Shown: piece by piece, positions 46,796 to 56,343 of the stretch
Position numbering within the stretch: the first letter of the stretch is position 1
Layout: each line of letters starts with the position of its first letter
Origin: Streptomyces sp. NRRL S-37
Lineage (GTDB): Bacteria > Actinomycetota > Actinomycetes > Streptomycetales > Streptomycetaceae
DNA length: 64,000 nucleotides
Assembly: GCF_000721605.1 (NCBI RefSeq)
Contig: NZ_JOIZ01000005.1
Location: forward strand, 62,001 to 126,000
Direction: 5' to 3'
Made by a program: the position numbers and the translations under genes
The notes under the pieces: generated by a model
Database searches by the model: none
The model's input: the letters and a program-made list of their open reading frames with translations, nothing else
Told to the model about the DNA's origin: nothing

Positions 46796-48151
46796 TCAGC
46801 CCCGCTGCTCCTGCCACTCGGCCTGCGCCTCGTTGAGCTGCTCGGCCATCGTGTCCAGGAAGTCCTTCGCGCTCATGTCCCCGAGCAGGACCTTCTGGAA
46901 GTTCGGCTCGTTGTCGGCCTTGGAGATCGTGTTCCAGTCCGGCAGGTAGTACGGCAGCTGGACGATGGTGGTGGAACCGTCGTTCAGCGCCTCGGCCGCC
47001 AGCTTCGTGGGCTCCGCCTTGCCGATCCACTCGTCCTTGGCCGCGTCCGTGTGCGCCGGCACCTGGCCGGCCGACTCGTTGAACTTCGAGCTCGACTGCG
47101 CCGACGTGGCGAACTCGATGAACTTCCAGGCGGCCTCCTTGTTCTTGGAGGTCTTGAACATGCCGACACCGTCGACCGGGTTGGAGACCTGGACCCGCTT
47201 GCCGCCGGGTCCGATCGGCTGCGGAATGCCACGGAACTTCTCGGCGGTGAGCGCCTTGACGTGGTCCTGGTACGAACCGAGGTTGTGGTTCAGCATGCCG
47301 ATCGTGCCGGAGTCCCACTGCGCGACCATCTTGGTGAAGTCGTTGTTCAGGTCGGCCGCGGGGGTGACCTTCTTGAACAGGCCCGCGTACTTCTCCAGGG
47401 CCTCGACGTTCTTCGGGTCGTTGACCGTGGTCTTCTTGCCGGAGGCGTCCCAGAACGAGGTGATGCCGGACTGCCCGTACATCGCGTCCAGGGCCTGGGC
47501 GATGGAGCCGGCGCCGCCGCGGATGGTGTAGCCGAACTCGTTCTTGCCCTTGTTCGTCAGCTTCTCGGCGGCCTCGTAGAACCGGTCCCAGGTGGTCGGC
47601 TCCTCCAGCCCCGCCTTCTCGAACAGGTCGGTGCGGTAGTACAGCACGCCGTTGTTCGCCGAGGTCGGGATCGAGTACAGCTTGTCGTCCCCGCCGCCGG
47701 CGGCCCGCAGCGACTCGATCATGTCCTTGTTGAGCTTGCCGTTCAGCGGCGACTTGGCCAGCCGGAAGTCCAGTGTGTCGAGCGCGCCCTGGGCGGCGAA
47801 GCCCGCGAGCATCGAGGCGCTGACGCCGCCGACGTCCGGCAGGCCGCCGCCCTGGATGGCGGTGTCGACCTTGGACTGGTACTCGGTGGAGGCGATGCCG
47901 ACGTACTGGACGTCGATGTCCGGGTTCGCCTTCTCGAAGTCGGCGATGATCTCCTTCCAGATCTCGGTGCGGACACCGCCGTTGTTGTCCCAGAAGACGA
48001 TCTTGCCCTTGCCGTCGCCCTCGGCCCCGCCCCCGCCGCCGCTGCCGTCGTCGCCGCAGGCGGTGGCGGTCAGGGCGAGTACGGCCCCCAGGGCGACGGC
48101 GGTGGAGGTCCGGCGCCTGCCGGTGCTGTTTCTGAGAATGCTGATCTTCAT
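46796..48151 (-). CDS. Sugar ABC transporter, extracellular binding lipoprotein
   Basis: A family 1 (MalE-like) binding protein of 451 residues, lipid-anchored through Cys32 in LALTATACGDD, followed by a Gly-rich spacer. The mature part reads KGKIVFWDNNGGVRTEIWKE, LPDVGGVSASMLAGFAAQGAL and YSIPTSANNGVLYYRTDLF. The start is ATG 48151. The ligand is unknown but the setting suggests pectin- or arabinan-derived oligosaccharides. Partner permeases lie upstream at 51783-53608; no ATPase gene is nearby, so it probably uses a shared MsiK-type ATPase. Confidence 0.9.
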   Translation of the reverse strand: MKISILRNSTGRRRTSTAVALGAVLALTATACGDDGSGGGGGAEGDGKGKIVFWDNNGGVRTEIWKEIIADFEKANPDIDVQYVGIASTEYQSKVDTAIQGGGLPDVGGVSASMLAGFAAQGALDTLDFRLAKSPLNGKLNKDMIESLRAAGGGDDKLYSIPTSANNGVLYYRTDLFEKAGLEEPTTWDRFYEAAEKLTNKGKNEFGYTIRGGAGSIAQALDAMYGQSGITSFWDASGKKTTVNDPKNVEALEKYAGLFKKVTPAADLNNDFTKMVAQWDSGTIGMLNHNLGSYQDHVKALTAEKFRGIPQPIGPGGKRVQVSNPVDGVGMFKTSKNKEAAWKFIEFATSAQSSSKFNESAGQVPAHTDAAKDEWIGKAEPTKLAAEALNDGSTTIVQLPYYLPDWNTISKADNEPNFQKVLLGDMSAKDFLDTMAEQLNEAQAEWQEQRG

Positions 48152-48224
48152 TGGTCGGCTCTCTTCTTCTGGATCCAACGGACTGTGAAGTTGTGGGGGG
48201 TCTGTCAGGACCGTCCGGCGGTGT

Positions 48225-49754
48225 TCAGCCGTGCGCCGGGGCGCTGATCCTGAACCGGGTGAACGTGGCGGTGCCGGCGTGTCCCTGGCCGGTGGGCGCC
48301 ACGGCGACCAGGCCGAGCAGGGCTCCGACCCAGCGCCAGGGGGTGGCGGCGAAGACCTGGCCGGAGGGGCGGAAGCCGTCCCCGGTGTCGCAGGAGAAGC
48401 GGCAGCGGGCCCCGGCGCCGATCTCGACCCGGAGGCGGGCCCGGCCGCCGGGAGCGGGCCTCGGGTGGTCGGCGTCGCGTTCCCGGTCCGCGACCGTCTC
48501 GGCGAACCGGTGCACCACGTGCACCGTGCCGTCCGCGCCTCGCTGGAGCCCGATCCAGCGGTAGGCGTCCCCGAGGACCGCGAGCCCGGCGCATGCCCCG
48601 GGTTCCTCGCCGTCGAGCCGCAGCTCCACCTCGACGGTGCACGGGTCGCCGGGCAGCCGCTGGGTCAGGACGTGGGGCAGCCGGCGCAGGTCGTGCGCGT
48701 CGGCGGAGCGGACGCAGGTCAGCCGCAGCCCGTCGGCGGAGTGCTGGGTGGCCCAGCCCTCCTTCGGGTTGGCGGTCCACGTCCACTGGCGGCCGAACCG
48801 TCCGCCGGGGAAGTCGTCGTCGGTGGCCGGCGCGGCGGGCGGCTGCGGCGGCAGGTCCGGGCGGCGGTGCACGGCGACGGGGGCGCCGTCGTCCCCGAGC
48901 ACCGGCCAGCCTTCCGGATTCCAGCTCATCGGCTGAAGGTGCACGACACGGCCGTACGGGCCGCGCTGCTGGAAGTGCAGGAACCAGTCCTCGCCGGACG
49001 GGGTGCGCACCCAGCCGCCCTGGTGGGGGCCGTTGACGTCGGTGTCCTTCTGTTCCAGGACGACCTTCTCCTCGTACGGGCCGAAGAACGTACGGGAGCG
49101 GAAGGCGCCCTGCCAGCCGGTCTCCACTCCCCCGGCGGGGGCGAGGATCCAGAACCAGCCGTCGTGCTTGTAGAGCTTGGGGCCTTCCAGGGTGAACCAG
49201 CCGGGGATGCGGTCGCCGTCGACGATCACCTTTCCCTCGTCGAGGAGTTCGGTGCCGTGGGGGTGCATCCGGTGGCCGGTGAGGCGGTTCTTGACGCCGG
49301 AGCGGGACTTGGCCCAGGCGTGCACGAGGTAGGCCTCGCCGGTCTCGTCGTCCCACAGGGGGCACGGGTCGATCAGGCCCTTGCCGGCCTTGACCAGGTG
49401 CGGGCGGGTCCACGGGCCGCGGATCTCGGGGGCGTTGACCTGGAAGACGCCCTGGTCGGGGTCGCCCCAGAAGATCCAGAACCGGTCGTCGTGGTGGCGC
49501 AGGGAGGGGGCCCAGACCCCGCAGTCGTGCCGGGGGGTCGTGAACTCGCTCTCAGGTTCCAGGCGTTCGAGGGCGTGGCCGACGAGGGTCCAGTTGACCA
49601 GGTCGCGGGAGTGCAGCAGGGGCAGTCCGGGGGCGCGGCCGAAGCTGGAGGCGGTCAGGTAGAAGTCGTCGCCGACGCGGATCACGTCCGGGTCGGACCA
49701 GTCGGCGTTCAGGACCGGGTTGCGGTAGGTGAGATCGGTCTGCTCGGCGGTCAC
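48225..49754 (-). CDS. Glycoside hydrolase family 43 protein (intracellular)
   Basis: A 509-residue glycosidase. The N-terminal five-bladed propeller starts YRNPVLNADWSDPDVIRVGDDFYLTAS, with the catalytic-base Asp in DWSDPD. It continues with GVWAPSLRHHDDRFWIFWGDP, GLIDPCPLWDDETGEAYLVHA and the general-acid Glu in FTLEGPKLYKHDGWF. The C-terminal part from about residue 330 is a beta-sandwich (DDDFPGGRFGRQWTWTANP). There is no signal peptide, so it acts on imported oligosaccharides (arabinoside or xyloside type). It overlaps the DUF6807 gene by four bases. Confidence 0.9.
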   Translation of the reverse strand: MTAEQTDLTYRNPVLNADWSDPDVIRVGDDFYLTASSFGRAPGLPLLHSRDLVNWTLVGHALERLEPESEFTTPRHDCGVWAPSLRHHDDRFWIFWGDPDQGVFQVNAPEIRGPWTRPHLVKAGKGLIDPCPLWDDETGEAYLVHAWAKSRSGVKNRLTGHRMHPHGTELLDEGKVIVDGDRIPGWFTLEGPKLYKHDGWFWILAPAGGVETGWQGAFRSRTFFGPYEEKVVLEQKDTDVNGPHQGGWVRTPSGEDWFLHFQQRGPYGRVVHLQPMSWNPEGWPVLGDDGAPVAVHRRPDLPPQPPAAPATDDDFPGGRFGRQWTWTANPKEGWATQHSADGLRLTCVRSADAHDLRRLPHVLTQRLPGDPCTVEVELRLDGEEPGACAGLAVLGDAYRWIGLQRGADGTVHVVHRFAETVADRERDADHPRPAPGGRARLRVEIGAGARCRFSCDTGDGFRPSGQVFAATPWRWVGALLGLVAVAPTGQGHAGTATFTRFRISAPAHG

Positions 49755-50596
49755 GGGCTCACCGCCTTGCGGACCAGGGCCGCGGCCGCGCTCCGGTCGA
49801 GGCGGCCGTCGGCGACGACGGTGACGATCCGGCGGACCACGGTCTCGCCGGGCGGCAGCGGCAGCCGGTCGGTGTGGGCGAGGGAGGAGCCGACGCCCGG
49901 GTACTCGGCGGTGCGCACGAACCAGGGGTCCCGCCGGGTCTGTTCGGTGGCCCCCGCGAAGACGAGCGTCCAGGTGGATCCGGCGAGCGCGATCCAGTCG
50001 GCCGGCCGTCCGTGCGCCTCGCCCTCGCCCTCGGTGTGGGCGGTGAAGACGTCCGGTGCCGTCTCCTCCTTGCGGGCCCGCCAGAAGAAGCCGCCGTACG
50101 CGGCTCCGGGGCGGCCGTTGGTGGCGGGGCTGCCGACGGAGAGCGGCGCACTGGTGACGTTGGTGAGGGAGAAGGTGAAGTCCAGCGCCCAGGCGGTGTC
50201 GGTGAGTTCGGTGGCGGCGACCGTGCGGCGCTCGCGCAGCAGTTCGCCCGGCGCGGCCATCCAGCGCAGCTCCTCGACGAACCCGTCGGGGTCGCGCAGC
50301 TGGTAGGCGGTGTGCCGCTGGGAGCCGTGGTTGTCCAGCTCGGTCGGCCCCTGGTCGCGGACGTAGGTGCGTCCGCCCCAGAAGTTGAACCCCTCGACGT
50401 CGGGAACGGCGACACCGACGCCGAGGTGGTGGGTGTGGTCGGCGGGGCTCAGTTCGGTGACCGCCGTGCCGGCCAGGGTGGTGACGGGGTGCAGGTACGG
50501 CCGCGGGGAGAGCCGGGCCGGCAGTTCGGGCCGGGTGACGTACCGGCCGACGGGCCGGCCCGCGACGCGCAGCACCACGGAGTCGTTTCCGGTCAT
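49751..50596 (-). CDS. DUF6807 (PmoA-like) family protein
   Basis: A 281-residue protein without signal peptide. It has the family's strings LSPRPYLHPVTTLAGTAVTE, DHTHHLGVGVAVPDVEGFNFWGG, then PATNGRPGAAYGGFFWRARK and DWIALAGSTWTLVFAG. A likely beta-sandwich, related in look to galactose-mutarotase-type folds. Enzymatic role is unknown, but such genes recur beside Gfo/Idh oxidoreductases in sugar loci. Start and stop both overlap neighbours by four bases. Confidence 0.75.
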   Translation of the reverse strand: MTGNDSVVLRVAGRPVGRYVTRPELPARLSPRPYLHPVTTLAGTAVTELSPADHTHHLGVGVAVPDVEGFNFWGGRTYVRDQGPTELDNHGSQRHTAYQLRDPDGFVEELRWMAAPGELLRERRTVAATELTDTAWALDFTFSLTNVTSAPLSVGSPATNGRPGAAYGGFFWRARKEETAPDVFTAHTEGEGEAHGRPADWIALAGSTWTLVFAGATEQTRRDPWFVRTAEYPGVGSSLAHTDRLPLPPGETVVRRIVTVVADGRLDRSAAAALVRKAVSP

Positions 50597-51786
50597 CGGG
50601 TGCTCACCTCTTTCGGCAGGTGGTGGGCGGGCGGGGCCCAGGGGGCGCCCAGCTCGGAGTAGAGGGACAGGGTGTCGGCGGCGGCCGCGACGAGGCCGTC
50701 GACGCCGGGCACGACCCGGCGGTTCTCGCCGGGGACGCGGTGCCAGGCCCCGTCGGGCAGCGGGGCCGGGTCGGGGGCCTGACGGATCGCCTCGACAACC
50801 TGCATGAAGGCGCCGGTCTCGTCCGGGGTGACCAGCAGGGGGGTGCCGTCGGTGAGGTGGGCGACGAGGTTCTCCAGCAGGTCGGTGCGGTCGAACCGCG
50901 TCTCCTCGGGGCCGTGGCCGGCGCGCTGGAGCAGGACGCGGTCCTGCTTGTACCAGAAGGTGATGCGTCCGCCGGTGCCGTGCACCACGACGTACGGTTC
51001 GTCGGCCCGCTCGGCGCACAGGGTCGCGGCGACGGTGACCGAACCGCCCCGCGTGGTGGTGATCCTCACGCAGGAGGTGTCGTCGGACTCGATGTCGTTG
51101 GCGCGCAGCAGCTCGGTCTCGATGCCGGCGACGTCCTCGGCGCGGGTGCTGCCGGCGAGCGCGAGGGCGGTGGCGACGGCGTGGGCGAGCGGGTTGGTCA
51201 GCGCCCCGTCGACGACGTCGACGCCGTTCAGCCGGCGCCGGCCCGCCCAGGGCGCCCTACGGAAGTACTCCTCGGGCCGCACCCAGGCACCGGCTCCGCC
51301 GATCCCCACCACCCGGCCGACGGCGCCCCCGTCGATCAGCTCGCGGATCGCGGGCACGGCGTGCGAGCCCAGCGACTGGAAGCCGATCTGGCAGGCGACC
51401 CCGGCCGCGGCGACCCCGTCGGCCATCCGGCGGTACTCGGCGTACGACGGCGCGGGCGGCTTCTCCAGCAGGATGTGCACGCCCCGCCCGGCCGCCGCGA
51501 GGGCGAGGTCGGTGTGGGTCGGGATCGGGGTGCAGATCACCGCGATCCGGGCGCCGGTGGACTCCAGCAGCGCGCCGAAGTCGGCGGACTGCTCGGGGAG
51601 TTCACCGCCGAACTCGTCCTCGGTGAGCGGGGTGAGCTCGCAGATCCCGGCGAGCCGGACGAGTCCTTCCGCTTCGAGGCGGCGGATGTTCGCCACGTGC
51701 CAGCGGCCGTGGCCGCGGGCACCGGCGAGGACGACGGGCAGCGGGGTGCCGGGCACGGTCCGGGGCGTGGTCCGGGGTGCGGTCAT
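50593..51786 (-). CDS. Gfo/Idh/MocA-family oxidoreductase
   Basis: A 397-residue NAD(P)-dependent dehydrogenase. The N-terminal Rossmann fold has VVLAGARGHGRWHVANI, the EKP motif is VHILLEKPPAPSYAEYRRM, and the C-terminal alpha/beta sheet domain follows (RRRLNGVDVVDGALTNPLAHA, ITTTRGGSVTVAATLCA). The substrate is unknown, likely a sugar or sugar acid. ATG 51786 overlaps the permease stop. Confidence 0.86.
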   Translation of the reverse strand: MTAPRTTPRTVPGTPLPVVLAGARGHGRWHVANIRRLEAEGLVRLAGICELTPLTEDEFGGELPEQSADFGALLESTGARIAVICTPIPTHTDLALAAAGRGVHILLEKPPAPSYAEYRRMADGVAAAGVACQIGFQSLGSHAVPAIRELIDGGAVGRVVGIGGAGAWVRPEEYFRRAPWAGRRRLNGVDVVDGALTNPLAHAVATALALAGSTRAEDVAGIETELLRANDIESDDTSCVRITTTRGGSVTVAATLCAERADEPYVVVHGTGGRITFWYKQDRVLLQRAGHGPEETRFDRTDLLENLVAHLTDGTPLLVTPDETGAFMQVVEAIRQAPDPAPLPDGAWHRVPGENRRVVPGVDGLVAAAADTLSLYSELGAPWAPPAHHLPKEVSTR

Positions 51787-52679
51787 CCCTTCACCGCCCC
51801 CGCGCTGAACCCGGTGATCAGCCACTTCTGGATGAAGGCGAAGACGATCACGACGGGGACGGCCGCGATGATGCCGCCCGCGGCGAGCGCGCCGAGGTCG
51901 ACGCTGTCCGCGCTCATCAGGGTGTTGAGGCCGACCGGGATGGTCTGCTTCTCCTGGTTGTTGAGGAACATCAGGGCGAACAGGAAGTGGTTCCAGGAGT
52001 GGACGAAGGCGAAGGAGCCGACGGCGATCAGGCCGGGCCGCAGCAGTGGCAGGACGACCACCCGGAAGGCCTTGAACCGGTTGCAGCCGTCGACCCAGGC
52101 GGCCTCCTCCAGGGAGTACGGCACGTTCTTGATGAAGTTGCTGATCAGGATGATCGACAGGGGGAGCTGGAAGACCGTCTCGGCGATGATGACGCTGCCG
52201 AGCGAGTTGATCATCTGCAGTTCGGCGAAGATCTCGAACAGCGGGACCAGCAGCAGCGCGCCGGGCACGAACTGGGAGCAGAGCAGGGCGAGCATGAAGC
52301 CCCGCTTGATCTTGAAGTCGAACCGGGCGAGGGCGTAGCCGCCGGCCAGGGCGACCAGCGTCGTCATGATCAGGGTGGCGACGCCGACCAGCACGCTGTT
52401 GTAGAAGAAGGTGCCGAAGCTGCGGTCCGTCCAGACCTTCTCGAAGTGGACGAAGGTCATCGGCCAGGGGACCAGCGAGGTGGAGCCGGCCGGGCGGAGC
52501 GCGAAGAGCAGGATCCAGTAGAAGGGGATGAGGGTGAAGACGAGGTAGATGCCCAGCGGCAGGTAGATCTGCCAGCGGGGGGCCTCGTCCCAGGCCCGGC
52601 GCTTCTTGTCCGGGCGCGGCGGCGCGGGGGCGGTGCGCGTGGGGGCGGGGGCGGCCACGGTGGCCTCCTTGGTGATCAC
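51783..52679 (-). CDS. Sugar ABC transporter permease (MalG-like)
   Basis: A 298-residue membrane protein with about six spans. The first is IYLPLGIYLVFTLIPFYWI, and the EAA loop is EEAAWVDGCNRFKAFRVVVLPLLRPGL. The GTG at 52679 has GGAGG seven bases upstream and overlaps the preceding stop; a second GTG at 52658 behind AAGGAGG is also possible. It pairs with the permease gene immediately upstream. Confidence 0.92.
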   Translation of the reverse strand: MITKEATVAAPAPTRTAPAPPRPDKKRRAWDEAPRWQIYLPLGIYLVFTLIPFYWILLFALRPAGSTSLVPWPMTFVHFEKVWTDRSFGTFFYNSVLVGVATLIMTTLVALAGGYALARFDFKIKRGFMLALLCSQFVPGALLLVPLFEIFAELQMINSLGSVIIAETVFQLPLSIILISNFIKNVPYSLEEAAWVDGCNRFKAFRVVVLPLLRPGLIAVGSFAFVHSWNHFLFALMFLNNQEKQTIPVGLNTLMSADSVDLGALAAGGIIAAVPVVIVFAFIQKWLITGFSAGAVKG

Positions 52680-53608
52680 TTCTCGCCTCCGAACTTGCTC
52701 AGCCGCAGGTAGACCATCGAGCAGAAGAGCAGGATGAGGAACGCGACCGTGGTCAGGGCCGACGCGTAGCCGAAGTTGTGGGCGTCCACCGAGGTGTTGG
52801 CGATGTACAGCGGCAGTGTCGTGGTCTCGCCCGCGGGTCCGCCGCCGGTCAGCGTGTAGAGCAGGTCGACGTTGTTGAACTCCCACACCGCGCGCAGCAG
52901 CGTGGACAGGATGATGGCGTCCTTCAGGTGCGGCAGCGTGATGTGCCAGAACTGCTTGAGGCGGCTGGCGCCGTCGACCTCGGCGGCCTCGTAGAGGTCC
53001 TTCGAGACGGACTGGAGGTCGGCGAGGATGAGGATCGCGAAGAAGGGGACACCGCGCCACAGGTCGGCGACGACCACCGCCGGGAAGACGGTGGAGGTGT
53101 CCGACAGCCAGCTCACGCCGTAGTCGCCGATGCCCATGTCCGCGAGGTAACGGGTGATGCCGGTCTGGGAGTTGTAGAGCAGCACCCAGATCGCGGAGGT
53201 CAGCACGCCGGAGACGGCCCACGGCGAGAAGACCATGGCGCGGCCCAGGGCGCGGCCGACGAAGGTCTGGTTGACGATGAGGGCGAGGGCCAGGCCGAAC
53301 AGCAGCTGCAGTCCGACCTCGACGAAGACCCACTTGGCGCTGAAGACGAGGGTGTCCCAGAACAGGGGGTCGTCGGTGAAGATGCGGGTGAAGTTGTCGA
53401 AGCCCGCGTAACCGTTCCGCCAGGGCTTGGTGGGGTTGTAGTTCTGCAGGCTGTAGTAGAAGACGCTGATGACCGGGTAGGCGATGAAACCCAGCATGAG
53501 CAGGGCGGCCGGCCCGATCAGCAGGTACGGGAGCCTGCGGGGCGTGGCGGAGGCACGGCGCCGCCGGGGTGGCCTGGGCGGTTTCGCCACGGCTGCGGCA
53601 TGGGCCAT
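52676..53608 (-). CDS. Sugar ABC transporter permease (MalF-like)
   Basis: A 310-residue membrane protein. A basic N-terminus (PPRPPRRRRASATPRR) is followed by about six spans. Strings: LLIGPAALLMLGFIAYPVISVFYYSL, cited in part, and the EAA loop YEAAEVDGASRLKQFWHITLPHLKDAI. The ATG at 53608 has a GGAGAA site. A 99-base gap with a LacI-type palindrome lies between it and the dehydratase gene, so it may have its own promoter. Confidence 0.92.
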   Translation of the reverse strand: MAHAAAVAKPPRPPRRRRASATPRRLPYLLIGPAALLMLGFIAYPVISVFYYSLQNYNPTKPWRNGYAGFDNFTRIFTDDPLFWDTLVFSAKWVFVEVGLQLLFGLALALIVNQTFVGRALGRAMVFSPWAVSGVLTSAIWVLLYNSQTGITRYLADMGIGDYGVSWLSDTSTVFPAVVVADLWRGVPFFAILILADLQSVSKDLYEAAEVDGASRLKQFWHITLPHLKDAIILSTLLRAVWEFNNVDLLYTLTGGGPAGETTTLPLYIANTSVDAHNFGYASALTTVAFLILLFCSMVYLRLSKFGGEK

Positions 53609-53659
53609 GACTGTTCTCCGTTTCTCGGTACGTCGTGCTGTGTGGCGCGTGTGCGGGGG

Positions 53660-53673
53660 GGGAAGCGCTTTCT
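53660..53673. promoter_or_regulatory. LacI-type operator candidate
   Basis: GGAAGCGCTTTC is an almost perfect palindrome centred on AAGCGCTT, of the kind bound by LacI/CcpA-like sugar repressors. It sits about 55 bases before the first permease start. No LacI gene is in the window. Confidence 0.45.
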
Positions 53674-53707
53674 TCACAGGTGTGCGGGGGCCTGGACCCG
53701 CGGCCGG

Positions 53708-55438
53708 TCAGCCGGCGTACGGGTCCTGGACCGTGCCCGGGCGGGCGAGGAACTCGAAGTCGCAGCCGGTGTCGGCCTGCGTGATCTGCTCGTTGTAGAG
53801 CGCGCCGTAGCCGCGTTCGTAGCGCACGGGCGGTGGCGTCCACTGCTCGCGGCGGCGCTGAAGCTCCTCGTCGTCGACGTCGAGCCGGAGGAGGCGGTTC
53901 TCGACGTCGAGGGTGATCGAGTCCCCGGTGCGCACCAGGGCGAGCGGTCCGCCGACGTGCGACTCGGGGGCGACGTGCAGGACGCACGTGCCGTAACTCG
54001 TCCCGCTCATCCGGGCGTCGGAGATCCGCACCATGTCGCGTACGCCCTGCTTGAGCAGGTGGTCGGGCAGGGGCAGCATCCCGTACTCGGGCATGCCGGG
54101 GCCGCCCTTGGGTCCGGCGCCCCGCAGCACCAGCACGCTGTCGGCGGTGATGTTCAGCGCCGGGTCGTTGATGGTGCGCTGCATCTGCTTGTAGTCGTCG
54201 AAGACGACGGCGGTGCCGGTGTGCTTCAGCAGGTGCGGTTCGGCGGCGATGTGCTTGATGACGGCGCCGTCCGGGCAGAGGTTGCCGCGCAGTACGGCGA
54301 CCCCGCCCTCGTCCGCGACCGGGTTGTCGCGGGGCCGGATGACGTCGTCGTCGTGCACCCGCGCGCCGGCGATCTGTTCGCGCAGGGTGTCGTGGCAGAC
54401 GGTGGGACGGTCCAGGTGGAGCAGGTCCGGGATCCGGGAGAGGAACCCGGGCAGTCCGCCCGCGAAGTGGAAGTCCTCCATCAGGTACGTCTGTCCGCCG
54501 GGCCGCACGTTGGCCAGCACCGGGACGGTGCGGGCGATGCGGTCGAAGTCGTCGAGGGTGAGCCTGACGCCCGCGCGTCCGGCCATGGCGATCAGGTGGA
54601 TGACGGCGTTGGTGGAGCCGCCGAGTCCGAGGACGGTCGTCACCGCGTCCTCGAAGGCGTCCGCGGTGAGGATGTCGCTCAGTTTGCGGTCCTTGTGGAC
54701 CAGGTCGACGATGGTCATCCCCGCCCTGGCGGCCATCCGGTCGTGCCCGGAGTCGACGGCCGGGATGCTGGACGCGCCCGGGACGGTGACGCCGAGGGCC
54801 TCGGCGGCGGCGGTCAGCGTGGACGCCGTACCCATGGTCATGCAGTGGCCGGGCGAGCGGGCCAGGCCGCTCTCCAGTTCCTGCATCTCGCAGTCGCCGA
54901 TGAGGCCGGCCCGCTTGTCGTCCCAGTACTTCCACATGTCGGTGCCGGAACCGAGGACCTCGTTGCGCCAGTGCCCGGGCAGCATGGGCCCGGCGGGCAC
55001 GAACACGGCCGGCAGGTCGGCGCTGGCGGCGCCCATCAGCAGGGCGGGCGTGGACTTGTCGCAGCCGCCCATCAGCACGGCCCCGTCGACCGGGTAGGAG
55101 CGCAGCAGCTCCTCGGTCTCCATGGCGAGGAGGTTGCGGTAGAGCATGGGGGTCGGCTTCTGGAAGGTCTCGCTGAGGGTGGAGACCGGGAACTCCAGGG
55201 GGAAGCCGCCCGCCTGCCACACGCCCCGCTTGACGGCCTGCGCGCGATCACGCAGGTGGACGTGGCAGGGGTTGATGTCGGACCAGGTGTTCAGGATCGC
55301 GATGACCGGCTTGCCCAGGTGCTCCTCGGGGAGGTAGCCGAGCTGGCGGGTGCGGGCGCGGTGACTGAAGGAGCGCAGGCCGTCGGTGCCGTACCACTGG
55401 TGGCTGCGGAGCTGCTCGGGGGACTTCCCGGTGCTCAT
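53708..55438 (-). CDS. IlvD/Edd-family sugar-acid dehydratase
   Basis: An iron-sulfur dehydratase of 576 residues. Cluster cysteines are in LMGGCDKSTPALLMGA and IGDCEMQELESG, plus PCHVHLRDRA near residue 55. Other strings are GLGGSTNAVIHLIAMAGRAG, GPKGGPGMPEYGMLPLPD and the C-terminal ISDARMSGTSYGTCVLHVAPES, which marks the sugar-acid (arabinonate/xylonate-type) branch rather than branched-chain amino-acid IlvD. It would make a 2-keto-3-deoxy sugar acid for the DapA-like enzyme encoded just upstream, whose gene it overlaps by four bases. Confidence 0.88.
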   Translation of the reverse strand: MSTGKSPEQLRSHQWYGTDGLRSFSHRARTRQLGYLPEEHLGKPVIAILNTWSDINPCHVHLRDRAQAVKRGVWQAGGFPLEFPVSTLSETFQKPTPMLYRNLLAMETEELLRSYPVDGAVLMGGCDKSTPALLMGAASADLPAVFVPAGPMLPGHWRNEVLGSGTDMWKYWDDKRAGLIGDCEMQELESGLARSPGHCMTMGTASTLTAAAEALGVTVPGASSIPAVDSGHDRMAARAGMTIVDLVHKDRKLSDILTADAFEDAVTTVLGLGGSTNAVIHLIAMAGRAGVRLTLDDFDRIARTVPVLANVRPGGQTYLMEDFHFAGGLPGFLSRIPDLLHLDRPTVCHDTLREQIAGARVHDDDVIRPRDNPVADEGGVAVLRGNLCPDGAVIKHIAAEPHLLKHTGTAVVFDDYKQMQRTINDPALNITADSVLVLRGAGPKGGPGMPEYGMLPLPDHLLKQGVRDMVRISDARMSGTSYGTCVLHVAPESHVGGPLALVRTGDSITLDVENRLLRLDVDDEELQRRREQWTPPPVRYERGYGALYNEQITQADTGCDFEFLARPGTVQDPYAG

Positions 55439-56343
55439 ATCGACCACCCCGCGGCGATGGCGGCGACCTCGGCGCGCTCGCTCTCCGGCAGCGGCCTGCT
55501 CGGCGGGCGGACCTCGCGGCGGCACAGGCCGAGGGAGGCGAGGGCCTCCTTGACGACGGTGACGTTGTTGGCGGAGCCGTTGGCGGCGCGCAGTTCCTCG
55601 AAGCGGCGGATCTGCTCCCACACCTTCATGGCGGTCGGGTAGTCGCCGGAGCGCAGCGCCTCGAGCATGTTCAGCGAGACGGACGGGGCGACGTTGACCA
55701 GGCCCGAGGTGAAGCCGGTGGCGCCGGCCGAGAAGTAGGAGGGGGCGTACGGCTCGGCCAGCCCCGCCACCCACACGAACCGCTCCAGGCCCGCGTCGCG
55801 GGCGAAGGCGGCGAACTTCGCCGCGTCCGGCACGGCGTACTTCACACCGATCACGTTGGGGCAGGCGTCGGCGAGTTCGGCGAGCCGGGCGCCGGTGAGC
55901 TGGGCGTTGCGGAGGTAGGGGACGACGCCGAGCTCGGGCACGGCCTCGGCGATCGCGCGGTGGTAGTCGACCCAGCCGCTCTGCGAGACGTAGGGGTGGA
56001 CGGGCTGGTGCACCATCACCATCTGCGCGCCGAGTTCCCGGGCGTGCCGCGCGGAGGCGACGGCGGTGGGCACGTCGTGGCCCACGCCGACCAGGATCAC
56101 CGAGCGGTCGCCGGCCTCCTCGACGGTCAGCTCGGTGACCAGCCGGCGCTCGTCGGGGGTGAGGGCGTAGAACTCGCCGGTGTTGCCGTTGGGGGTGAGG
56201 GTCGTGATGCCACCGTCGAGGAGACGACGCAGCAGGGTCCGGTAGGTGTCCGGGTCGACGGAGCCGTCCTCGGCGAACGGGGTCACCGGGATCGCCACCA
56301 CGCCGGCCAGGGCCGCCCGCTGGGTCTCGAACGTCGTTGTCAT
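55435..56343 (-). CDS. DapA-family lyase/dehydratase (2-keto-3-deoxy sugar acid)
   Basis: A 302-residue TIM-barrel of the dihydrodipicolinate synthase superfamily. The Schiff-base lysine is Lys168 in VIGVKYAVPD, the catalytic Tyr143 is in VVPYLRN, and NGNTGEFYALTPDE is the substrate loop. The pairing with an IlvD/Edd dehydratase suggests a 2-keto-3-deoxy-arabinonate-type dehydratase or aldolase rather than lysine synthesis. It overlaps the GntR gene stop and the dehydratase start by four bases each. Confidence 0.85.
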   Translation of the reverse strand: MTTTFETQRAALAGVVAIPVTPFAEDGSVDPDTYRTLLRRLLDGGITTLTPNGNTGEFYALTPDERRLVTELTVEEAGDRSVILVGVGHDVPTAVASARHARELGAQMVMVHQPVHPYVSQSGWVDYHRAIAEAVPELGVVPYLRNAQLTGARLAELADACPNVIGVKYAVPDAAKFAAFARDAGLERFVWVAGLAEPYAPSYFSAGATGFTSGLVNVAPSVSLNMLEALRSGDYPTAMKVWEQIRRFEELRAANGSANNVTVVKEALASLGLCRREVRPPSRPLPESERAEVAAIAAGWSI

